From: Corynebacterium kroppenstedtii
Lineage (GTDB): Bacteria > Actinomycetota > Actinomycetes > Mycobacteriales > Mycobacteriaceae
Direction of reading: 5' to 3'
Assembly: GCF_003243515.1 (NCBI RefSeq)
Contig: NZ_QFRA01000037.1
Location: forward strand, 1 to 16,715
Length of the DNA: 16,715 bases
A program made the translations under genes and the position numbers. Every line of letters starts with the position of its first letter. Position 1 is the stretch's first letter. Shown piece by piece: positions 1 through 6,362 of the stretch. The notes below the pieces were generated by a model. That model was not told the origin of the DNA and searched no databases. It was given only the letters and a program-made list of their open reading frames with translations.

Positions 1-20
1 AGCCGATGGCAAAAGATGAG

Positions 21-38
21 AAAACGGGAGTTCGCTCC
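21..38 (-). terminator. weak candidate terminator after the HicB-like gene
   Basis: On the minus strand a short stem GGAG-CGAA-CTCC lies just after the TAA of the HicB-like gene and is followed by CGTTTTCTC. The stem is only four to five base pairs, so this is a weak call; it could simply be chance. Confidence 0.25.
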
Positions 39-46
39 TTGTGCTT

Positions 47-229
47 TTAGTTGTCGAGGGTGACTTCGATGTTTTCTTCTTCGGTATCAAACCATAAAGC
101 GGCGATTTCTTTTGCAACGGCTTCCGCATCTTCACGTCGATTTACCTGACCGAAAATGTCGTACTCAGGGACGGTGACAAGCCACCATTCTCCATCCGGT
201 TAAACTGTTGCATGGACGTGTATTGCCAT
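47..229 (-). pseudogene. HicB-like antitoxin gene interrupted by an early TAA
   Basis: A 60-codon reading frame starts at an ATG preceded by a plausible ribosome binding site (GTGGAG, about ten bases upstream) and ends at TAA 49-47. Codon 10 is TAA (202-200). Past that stop the frame reads PDGEWWLVTVPEYD, then a stretch with REDAEAVAKEIAALWFD, and ends EENIEVTLDN. This resembles small actinobacterial HicB-family antitoxins: an N-terminal strand with WW-LV-VPE, an amphipathic helix, and a final acidic strand. HicB proteins neutralise a HicA mRNA-cleaving toxin. No hicA-like frame is visible on either side, although the window begins only 46 bases downstream. An ancestral Gln or Glu codon turned into TAA by one change would explain the lesion. 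I see no in-frame restart codon after it. The family call is from memory of the pattern; the in-frame stop is directly seen. Confidence 0.6.
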
Positions 230-372
230 TATTTTTTATCTCCACTGTGCCGGCGTAGTGACAATAATTGTAATAATACCTCCTCTGATTCCGGTGGGGC
301 AGTATTTTCTCCGCTAACCCGCTCTTCCGACGAAAATGTGTAATGGGGATTATCCTGGCAGTTAACCCTAGG

Positions 373-402
373 TGTGACAATCAACCGATCTGTGACAATC
401 AA
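373..402 (+). repeat. 12-bp perfect direct repeat TGTGACAATCAA before the aldehyde dehydrogenase
   Basis: TGTGACAATCAA occurs at 373-384 and again at 391-402, an 18-bp period, ending just before the Shine-Dalgarno of the downstream aldehyde dehydrogenase gene. A related AGTGACAAT is found at 257-265, within the odd palindrome ACAATAATTGT (261-271). The spacing and position suit a regulator binding site or tandem promoter elements; the role is inferred. Confidence 0.45.
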
Positions 403-418
403 TCTGAAAGGCGTCGTC

Positions 419-1882
419 GTGTCTATTGATCCGAAAGAGCTGATAGCGAAAACTCCCACCCAGTTGTTTATTAATGGAAAGTGGCTTGATTCGTCTAGCT
501 CAGAGACGTTTGAAGTTGAGAATCCTGCCACCGGTGAGGTCATTGCAACCGTGGCTAGCGCGACGGGCGATGATGCCATTAAAGCTCTTGACGCGGCATC
601 CGATGTTCAATACGAGTGGTCGCATACGTCGTCCCGTGAGCGCAGCTCAATTCTGAAAAAGGCGTTTGACCTGGTTCAAGAGAACTCTGAGGAATTAGCC
701 ACGTTGATGACGCTGGAAATGGGGAAGCCTCTCGCGGAATCCCGCGGTGAGGTGACTTATGGTGGGGAGTTCCTCCGTTGGTTCTCCGAAGAGGCGAACC
801 GCATCGGCGGTCAATATTCCACGAGCCCGGAGGGTACTCTACGATTCCTGGTTTCCCGCCGCCCTGTCGGGCCATGTTTCCTCATCACACCGTGGAATTT
901 CCCGCTCGCGATGGGCACCCGCAAGATCGGCCCAGCGCTGGCTGCCGGCTGCACCGTCGTGTTGAAGCCCGCGCGTCTGACGCCTCTTACCTCGCTGTAC
1001 TTCATTGAGTTGCTGTGTCAGGCCGGCGTGCCGGATAGCGTCGTCAATGTGGTGCCGTCGAAATCCGCGTCGTCAGTGTCGGAGCCGATCATGGAGGATT
1101 CGCGGTTGCGCAAGATGTCGTTCACCGGCTCGACGGGCGTCGGTAAGCACCTGCTCGAGGCTGCCTCGAAGAATGTGTTGCGCACTTCGATGGAGCTGGG
1201 TGGCAACGCTCCCTTTGTCGTTTTTGACGACGCGGATCTGGACAAGGCCGTTGAGGGCGCGATGGCTGCAAAGATGCGGAACATGGGGGAGGCCTGCACG
1301 GCAGCGAACCGGTTTATCGTGCATGAGTCCGTGGCCGAGGAGTTCTCGAAGAAGCTGGCCGAGGCAATAAGTGACCTGACGTGTGGAAATGGGTTGGATA
1401 AGGGCACGACGTGTGGCCCTCTGATTGAGAAGAAAGCCCTGGATAACGTGGCCGCTTTAGTTGATGATGCTAAAGAGAAGGGCGCGAAGGTGCTCTGCGG
1501 CGGCGAGCCCCTTGAGGGCAAGGGCTATTTCTACAAGCCGACGGTGCTGTACCCCGTTTCAACCGATGCGCGAGTGTTCGGTGAGGAAATTTTCGGACCA
1601 GTCGCCCCGATTACGACATTCTCTACGGAAAGCCAGGCACTTGAGTTAGCCAACGATACTGAATACGGATTGTCATCCTATTTATTTACGACGAATGTCC
1701 AGCGCGCGCTGCGGTTCTCTGAGGACCTCGAGGCTGGAATGGCCGGTTTGAACGTGGGCGTGCTGTCCAACGCGGCAGCTCCGTTCGGTGGCGTGAAGCA
1801 GTCTGGCTTGGGCCGCGAAGGTGGAAACGCCGGTATCGAGGAGTACCAGGAGGTTCGCTATATAGCGATGCCGACGGAGTAG
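419..1882 (+). CDS. gabD: NAD(P)-dependent aldehyde dehydrogenase, succinate-semialdehyde type
   Basis: A full-length aldehyde dehydrogenase of 487 residues if it starts at GTG 419, chosen because GAAAGG lies seven bases upstream; GTG 374 and 392 are in frame but lack such a site. Visible family motifs (numbered from GTG 419) are TPWNFP around 157-162, FTGST around 235-239, the catalytic glutamate in ELGGN (about E259), the catalytic cysteine in GEACTAANRF (about C293) and EEIFGPVAP. The pattern is closest to the succinate-semialdehyde dehydrogenase group, which makes succinate from succinic semialdehyde in 4-aminobutyrate breakdown. It is convergent with eutC, with only 13 bases between the two stops. 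Since EutBC releases acetaldehyde, an acetaldehyde-oxidising role is an alternative that the neighbourhood suggests but the sequence cannot prove. The gene is intact. Substrate is uncertain; the family is not. Confidence 0.88.
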   Translation: MSIDPKELIAKTPTQLFINGKWLDSSSSETFEVENPATGEVIATVASATGDDAIKALDAASDVQYEWSHTSSRERSSILKKAFDLVQENSEELATLMTLEMGKPLAESRGEVTYGGEFLRWFSEEANRIGGQYSTSPEGTLRFLVSRRPVGPCFLITPWNFPLAMGTRKIGPALAAGCTVVLKPARLTPLTSLYFIELLCQAGVPDSVVNVVPSKSASSVSEPIMEDSRLRKMSFTGSTGVGKHLLEAASKNVLRTSMELGGNAPFVVFDDADLDKAVEGAMAAKMRNMGEACTAANRFIVHESVAEEFSKKLAEAISDLTCGNGLDKGTTCGPLIEKKALDNVAALVDDAKEKGAKVLCGGEPLEGKGYFYKPTVLYPVSTDARVFGEEIFGPVAPITTFSTESQALELANDTEYGLSSYLFTTNVQRALRFSEDLEAGMAGLNVGVLSNAAAPFGGVKQSGLGREGGNAGIEEYQEVRYIAMPTE

Positions 1883-1895
1883 GGTTGCAAGCTCT

Positions 1896-2666
1896 CTAGC
1901 TGGAAATAGCGTGCCGCGTAGCTTTCAACGTCGCACCCGATTTCCCGAGTTCCATCATTTTCGAGATGAGGTCGGCCGCGGTGAATGCTGCGTGGTTATA
2001 ACTCAGTCCGTCCGGCGGGTGAATGTTGGAAATGCAGTTCCGTCGCTCGTCGGTCGTCCCTGGTGACGTGTTGTACGTGATGTACATGCCCAGCGAATAT
2101 GGCACCGAAAGCCCCGGTCGCTCGCCGATAATGACAACAACGACGCGCATGTTCATGGCGTGCGCAATGTGATCGCCCAACGCGACCCGCGCTTGGTCCG
2201 CTCTGACGGTGGGGGCAATGGAGAGCTCCGGGCAGATGCGGTGAAGTGTGTCTCGCAACGCCTCTTCCGTAGCCTTTCCGTGGTAGGACAAGGCATCGGG
2301 GGAGAGGCCATCCGCCATGACTATCCCCACATCCCATCCGGCCTCACGAACAGGCAGGTCCTTGAGGTCTGCATCGTTGGGGAGTCGTCCCAGCTCAGGG
2401 CGCCGCAAATACTCGGAGCGATTCTCGGCGCGTGACCGCATGAGCGGCGCGTCGGCAAGGAAGGAAAGTCCGCTCTCGGTGCCACAATGACCCGCTTCAC
2501 TCGAGCCACCCGCATCACCTGAATGAACAGCGTCGCGTGCGGCCGCGTGAGCTGCTGCGAACGATAGCTTCGATGAGGTCGGTTGGGCCGCTCCGTGTCT
2601 CCCTAACCCGATCCGCGCCGGGGTGAGATCACGGACTCTCGCCCACGCGTCGAGCTGCCCCGTCAT
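1896..2666 (-). CDS. eutC: ethanolamine ammonia-lyase small (light) subunit
   Basis: A 256-residue protein, somewhat shorter than the roughly 295-residue enterobacterial EutC, mainly at the N terminus. Diagnostic segments are DLTPARIGLGRHG near the start, HAAARDAVHS, DGLSPDAL, and the conserved C-terminal GERPGLSVPYSLGMYITY followed by RRNCISNIHP and GLSYNHAA. With EutB it forms the adenosylcobalamin-dependent lyase that splits ethanolamine into acetaldehyde and ammonia in the cytoplasm; EutC contributes to the cobalamin pocket. The frame is open upstream to 2771, but ATG 2666 is preferred: it overlaps the TGA of eutB in an ATGA junction, typical of translational coupling, and gives the family N terminus. 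It is the last gene of the eat-eutB-eutC unit. No EutA reactivase or microcompartment shell genes are seen nearby. Confidence 0.93.
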   Translation of the reverse strand: MTGQLDAWARVRDLTPARIGLGRHGAAQPTSSKLSFAAAHAAARDAVHSGDAGGSSEAGHCGTESGLSFLADAPLMRSRAENRSEYLRRPELGRLPNDADLKDLPVREAGWDVGIVMADGLSPDALSYHGKATEEALRDTLHRICPELSIAPTVRADQARVALGDHIAHAMNMRVVVVIIGERPGLSVPYSLGMYITYNTSPGTTDERRNCISNIHPPDGLSYNHAAFTAADLISKMMELGKSGATLKATRHAISS

Positions 2667-4060
2667 GATGTCCACCCCAATTCCATGGCATGGTCGGGCG
2701 AGAGCGCAGGCGCAGGTCCCTCGTCGGCAAGCAACCCGCCTTGATCCGTGACCCCGGTTGTGTGCAACCACTCTTCGAATTCGGGCGCCGGTCGTTTACC
2801 CATGGTGGCGCGCACCTGCGCGATGTCATGGAAGGACAGGGACTGATAGCCCAGCATGATGTCGTCGGCACCCGGAACGGCGATGACGAAACCGGTGTTC
2901 GCCGCGGCCAGAAGGTGCAGGAGCGTGTCCATATCGTCGCTATCCGTTTCGGCATGGTTGGTGTAGCACACGTCGCACCCCATTTGAATGCCCAAAAGTC
3001 GGCCGCAGAAGTTGTCCTCCAAACCCGCCCGGATAATTTGCTTACCGTCGTATAGGTATTCGGGCCCGATGAACCCCACCACCGTATTGACCAACAGCGG
3101 CCGATACGCACGCGCCACCCCGTACGCGCGCGCCTCCAAAGTTTGCTGGTCAACCGGCCCATCGACGCCGATATTCGCGCCCGCCGACAGGCACGATCCC
3201 TGACCGGTCTCAAAATACAAAGCATTCGTGCCGACGGTTCCTCGGCGCAATTCGTTCGCGGCCTGCTCTGCTTCGGCCAGCATGTCGAGCGACACCCCGA
3301 AGGGCCGCAGCGCTCCCTCAGTCCCCGCAATGGATTGGAACGGTAGGTCCACGGGCGCGCCGGCCCCCATGAGGTCAATCGTCGTCGAGATATGTGTGAG
3401 CACGCTCGACTGCATGGGGATGGAGTACCGACGCCGCACCTCGTCGAGCAGAAGTAGCAGGTCACGGACCTCTTCGGGGGAATCGCCGGCCGGGTTAATG
3501 CCCAACACCGCGTCACCGCACCCGAACAACAGCCCGTCGAGGACGCTGGCCGCGACACCCGCGGGGTCGTCGGTGGGGTGGTTGGGTTGCAGCCGCGACG
3601 ACAAACGACCAGGTAAACTCAGGGTTGTGCGGAATTTCGTGATTACGCTTAACGCGGCGGAGACCGCGATCAGCTCGCCATTGCTCATCAGTTTGGAGAC
3701 CGCGGCGGCCATCTCTGGTGTCAAACCCCACGCCAAGGAGGAGATGTCGGCGCCGCGATAGGCCTGTTCCAGGAGGTATTCGCGGAATGCGCCCACGGTC
3801 ATGTGCGCGAGCGGGCGGAACGCGTCGGAGTCGTGCGTACGGTGGATGAGGTCTGTGACAGCATCTTCGATGAGCGGGCGACGGAGGAACTCGCTGAGTT
3901 CCACGTCTGCCAGCACCATTGCCGCGGCGACGCGCTCGGCCGCGGAATTGGCGGCGCATCCGGCCAGTTGGTCGCCCGAGCGGATAGGCGACGCCTTCGC
4001 CATCACCTCCGTTAAGGAAGCAAATGAATAGGTGTGTCCAGCTAGGTGTTGGGAAAACAT
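2663..4060 (-). CDS. eutB: ethanolamine ammonia-lyase large (heavy) subunit
   Basis: A full-length EutB of 465 residues (the E. coli protein is about 453). It is the TIM-barrel subunit holding the substrate site of the B12-dependent lyase. Conserved segments seen are SSRLQPNHPTDD (about 154-165), GCGDAVLGINPAGD (about 180-193), YFETGQGSCLSAGAN (about 282-296), FIGPEYLYDGKQIIRAGLED, and PGADDIMLGYQ (about 396-406). These carry the Arg/Gln, Asn, Glu and Asp positions known to contact ethanolamine in the E. coli enzyme. The start has an excellent ribosome binding site, GAGGAGG, seven bases before the ATG, and the ATG overlaps a TAA in another frame as TAATG; that stop may be the true end of eat. 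Downstream it overlaps eutC as ATGA. No lesion is visible, so the catalytic pair seems intact even though the permease gene is damaged. Confidence 0.95.
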   Translation of the reverse strand: MFSQHLAGHTYSFASLTEVMAKASPIRSGDQLAGCAANSAAERVAAAMVLADVELSEFLRRPLIEDAVTDLIHRTHDSDAFRPLAHMTVGAFREYLLEQAYRGADISSLAWGLTPEMAAAVSKLMSNGELIAVSAALSVITKFRTTLSLPGRLSSRLQPNHPTDDPAGVAASVLDGLLFGCGDAVLGINPAGDSPEEVRDLLLLLDEVRRRYSIPMQSSVLTHISTTIDLMGAGAPVDLPFQSIAGTEGALRPFGVSLDMLAEAEQAANELRRGTVGTNALYFETGQGSCLSAGANIGVDGPVDQQTLEARAYGVARAYRPLLVNTVVGFIGPEYLYDGKQIIRAGLEDNFCGRLLGIQMGCDVCYTNHAETDSDDMDTLLHLLAAANTGFVIAVPGADDIMLGYQSLSFHDIAQVRATMGKRPAPEFEEWLHTTGVTDQGGLLADEGPAPALSPDHAMELGWTS

Positions 4061-4163
4061 TAGCGGACCTCCTCGGCCTGGAGCGCGGTGGTTGTGCGCG
4101 GGGTGGGGATGGGGGGTGCCAGGTTGCGTGGGTCCTGGGAAGGCGCTGGTAGATCGCGGGCCT

Positions 4164-5600
4164 TCAAGTTCTGCTCGGCGCGTTCCCGTCTAGCACGTTT
4201 CCGCGCAGCGCGTTCCTGCGCAATATCACCGGCGACGTATTCCGGCCCCACACCGCATACCCGACGGCCGCCAAGGCCATCACGCCCAATGCGCACCCGG
4301 CAAGCACTGGCGCATTCATGAACGTAGCCACGACCGCACCCAGCGACAGCACCAATGCAACACCCGAGGTCACGACGCCACCAGGCGTCCGGTAAGGCCG
4401 CGGCAGCACCGCTCGCCGCACTCGCAACACAATATGCGCCACCATCATCAGCGCGTACGACACCACGGCACCAAACACGGCAACAGACATTAGGGCGTCA
4501 CCATCCGCCACCAACGTCAACGTAAAACCCACGCACGCGGGGACAATCAACGCCCACGTCGGCGCGCCACGGCGGTTCGTCGTCGATAAGAAAGCGGGAA
4601 GTAAGCCAGCACGGGATAGCGAAAACGTCAGCCGCGAATAGCCATAAGTTATCGAAAAGAACGACGCCACCAGGCCCAACAAGGCGGCGTAATTGATGGC
4701 CACCACAACGGCGTGGTTCGCACCGACGCGCTCAAGGGCGGCTACCAGCGGGTTGCCCGACTCCGCCACGACGCCAGTGCTCGCGGCGCCCGGCCCCACC
4801 ACCATCATCGTGATAGCCGCCACCGGCAAGATCATCATTGCGACGACGATCGCCTTCGGAACCGATCGCGCCGGGTCCTTCGCCTCTTCGGCAGCCATCG
4901 GAACGCCTTCGATGGCCAGGAAGAACCACATGGCGAACGGAATAGCCGCCCAAATTCCCGCGAGGCCACCGTCGAAAAGAGAAATTCGGTCTGACGTACC
5001 GGATGTAGCGTGAGATGAGGACCCTGACCAGCCATCGGTGAAGGCGCTGATATGCACGTGCGGGGCCATCACCACGGTGTACAGCACCAGTGCAGCGACG
5101 GCAATGATGGTGACGACGCACATCGCTTTGAGGGCCTCGCCGGTGCCTGCCAGGTGGACAACCACCACCGCGATGTAGCAGAAGGGATAAATGGGTCATC
5201 CTGCGGGAACACCCGGGATATGGAGGGATTCGACATAACTGCTGATGAAGGTCGCGATGGCCGCGGAGGCCAACACGTACTCCAACAGAATAGCGATCGC
5301 CGTCATGAAACCGGCGAAATCACCCACTGCTACCTGCGCAAACAGGTGGCCGCCGCCCGCCGAGGGGAGAGCGGCCGAGAGTTCCGCGAGGGCCAGGCAC
5401 ATGCCCATGTACAGAACCGCAACGATAAGGAGAGCGCAGAAAAGGCCGCCCCAGCCGCCGGAGCCGAGCCCGAACTGCCAGCCGGCGAAGTCCCCTGAAA
5501 TGACGAACGATACGCCGAGTCCAGCCAGGACAACCCAGTTGAAAGAACCCTGCTTCAAATGGGTCGACGGCTGTGTAGTGGTCTCAAGTGTTGCAGTCAT
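4164..5600 (-). pseudogene. eat: ethanolamine permease (Eat family), interrupted by an in-frame TGA
   Basis: An APC-superfamily permease. Codons 1-134 encode the first membrane segments, including VSFVISGDFAGWQFGLGSGG and the helix around ILLEYVLASAAIATFISSYV. Codon 135 is TGA (5198-5196), and the same frame continues with PIYPFCYIAVVVVHLAGTGE, GEALKAM and further helices through about codon 450. GW-P-Y precedes this helix in relatives as I recall them, so a Trp TGG to TGA change is likely. Without the stop the frame is 478 codons, a normal length. The downstream part has an ATG-less restart region; GTG 5168 is in frame but has no clear Shine-Dalgarno. A second lesion is likely near the 3' end: after VWG the plus-one-base frame continues as a charged tail to a TAA that overlaps the eutB start (4062-4060). 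The expected role is proton- or cation-coupled ethanolamine uptake feeding EutBC. Functional uptake would need readthrough, or the lesions may be sequencing errors. Confidence 0.8.
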
Positions 5601-5669
5601 AGTGAGACGGTAGGTGCGCTTTCTCTCTGTCCCGTTGCTGCCATGTTGCGGAAGCGTTGCTTTTCTGAG

Positions 5670-5695
5670 CTTGTGTTACGGCGGGGTAACGCAAG
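5670..5695. promoter_or_regulatory. candidate operator: 26-bp dyad upstream of eat
   Basis: CTTGTGTTAC, a six-base spacer GGCGGG, then GTAACGCAAG: ten-base arms with one mismatch, centred about 80 bases upstream of the eat start. The inner GTTAC/GTAAC arms are perfect. The size and position suit a dimeric repressor or activator of the eat-eutB-eutC unit. The binding protein is unknown and no regulator gene is adjacent. Confidence 0.45.
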
Positions 5696-5847
5696 GTGGG
5701 TGGTGGAGTAGTTGACCCTGGCGACGGGAGGTCGGCGTTATCAAGAAAGCGGCGATTTTTACAGTGATTCCACAGGTTTGTTTTGTTGTTTGTTCAGGTG
5801 CGCTTCGTAGCTTGTCTCTTGTAAGCGGAACAGAGAACGTAAACACA

Positions 5848-5868
5848 GAAAAGCGGCTCACGCTTTTC
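5848..5868. repeat. perfect 8-bp inverted repeat in the eat upstream gap
   Basis: GAAAAGCG, loop GCTCA, CGCTTTTC. Read on the minus strand it is followed by TGTGTTTACG, which would be a poor terminator tail; it might instead be an operator or a transcript hairpin. Between 5601 and 5920 this and the dyad at 5670 are the only structures I see, and I find no convincing gene there. Confidence 0.35.
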
Positions 5869-5920
5869 GCGATCTGAAAGTTTGGTGATTCATCTCGATC
5901 CTTGAGGGAGCAATGGGACA

Positions 5921-5965
5921 AAAGGAGCGCCGTACCTGCTGGGGAGCAAGGTGCGGCGCTCCTTT
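5921..5965. terminator. strong stem-loop terminator after the His-rich gene
   Basis: Sixteen-base arms AAAGGAGCGCCGTACC and GGTGCGGCGCTCCTTT with one G/A mismatch enclose a 13-base loop. T-rich sequence follows on both strands (TTTCTTGTTGTTTT on plus, CTCCTTTTGTCCC on minus), so it could work both ways. It ends transcription of the minus-strand His-rich gene at 6003 and shields the eat upstream region. No plus-strand gene that needs it was found. Confidence 0.75.
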
Positions 5966-6002
5966 CTTGTTGTTTTACCGTGCGTTACCTCATGCAGCCG
6001 TT

Positions 6003-6170
6003 TTAGCTACAGGTCAGATGGCCACACTCATCCCAGTGGTCTTCATGCTTGTGGTGGAGGTGACCGTCGTGTACGTAGTCGACGTGGTCACCGTGGGGGA
6101 TGGCGACGTGCCCGCAACCCGGACCATGCCCGTGGGTGTGATTCTCGTGAATGACGTGCTCAGCAGTCAT
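6003..6170 (-). CDS. small histidine-rich, probable metal-binding protein
   Basis: A 55-residue frame with 15 histidines, three cysteines (19, 48, 54) and many Asp/Glu. The N-terminal part has HTHGHGPGCGH, and the core reads PHGDHVDYVHDGHLHHKHED. The ATG has a good ribosome binding site (AGGAAGG, nine bases upstream), and a strong terminator lies 38 bases past the stop, so this is a complete one-gene unit. Similar short proteins with HGDHVDYLHDGHLH occur in several bacterial phyla from memory, often labelled loosely as zinc-transporter related. The composition suggests binding of zinc, nickel or a similar ion in the cytoplasm; there is no signal peptide or membrane segment. It is divergent from the Nudix-LOG gene, with a 192-base shared upstream region. 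Storage, buffering and chaperone roles are all possible. Confidence 0.8.
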   Translation of the reverse strand: MTAEHVIHENHTHGHGPGCGHVAIPHGDHVDYVHDGHLHHKHEDHWDECGHLTCS

Positions 6171-6348
6171 AGTGCGCAACCTTCCTGTGCGTTTATCGAC
6201 GCTGCGGATACACTCCGCGCGTTACTCAACTCCGATCTTAACGAAATTCATCGTATATCGAAAATTGCTGGAAAAGGAATCACAGAATCTCTTATTGAAA
6301 ACTGATTAGTGCCGAGCTAGAAGCTGGTCCTCCGCCCCACCCCTTTGT

Positions 6349-6354
6349 TAGACT
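6349..6354 (+). promoter_or_regulatory. candidate -10 element TAGACT for leaderless Nudix-LOG mRNA
   Basis: TAGACT fits the actinobacterial TANNNT pattern and lies eight bases before ATG 6363, so transcription would begin at or next to the start codon. No Shine-Dalgarno precedes that ATG. No good -35 box is seen. Confidence 0.35.
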
Positions 6355-6362
6355 CGCAGCCT

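Noticed and set aside
5196..5198. TGA in eat as a selenocysteine codon
   Set aside because: Ethanolamine permeases are not known selenoproteins, and the expected residue in relatives is Trp; no selenocysteine-type hairpin was recognised just downstream.
5676..5921. Open frame of 81 codons on the minus strand upstream of eat
   Set aside because: Its start lies in the edge of the terminator stem, it has no ribosome site, and its composition is not protein-like; the region is better read as regulatory.
5913..6305. Open frame of 130 codons on the plus strand
   Set aside because: It runs through the terminator stem and antisense to the His-rich gene; the long Val-rich stretch is simply the reverse of the His/Asp codons.
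6288..6310. Possible Zur-like half site TTGAAAACTGATTAG upstream of the His-rich gene
   Set aside because: Only one half resembles the known TGAAAATGATTTTCA-type sites; too weak to list as a feature.
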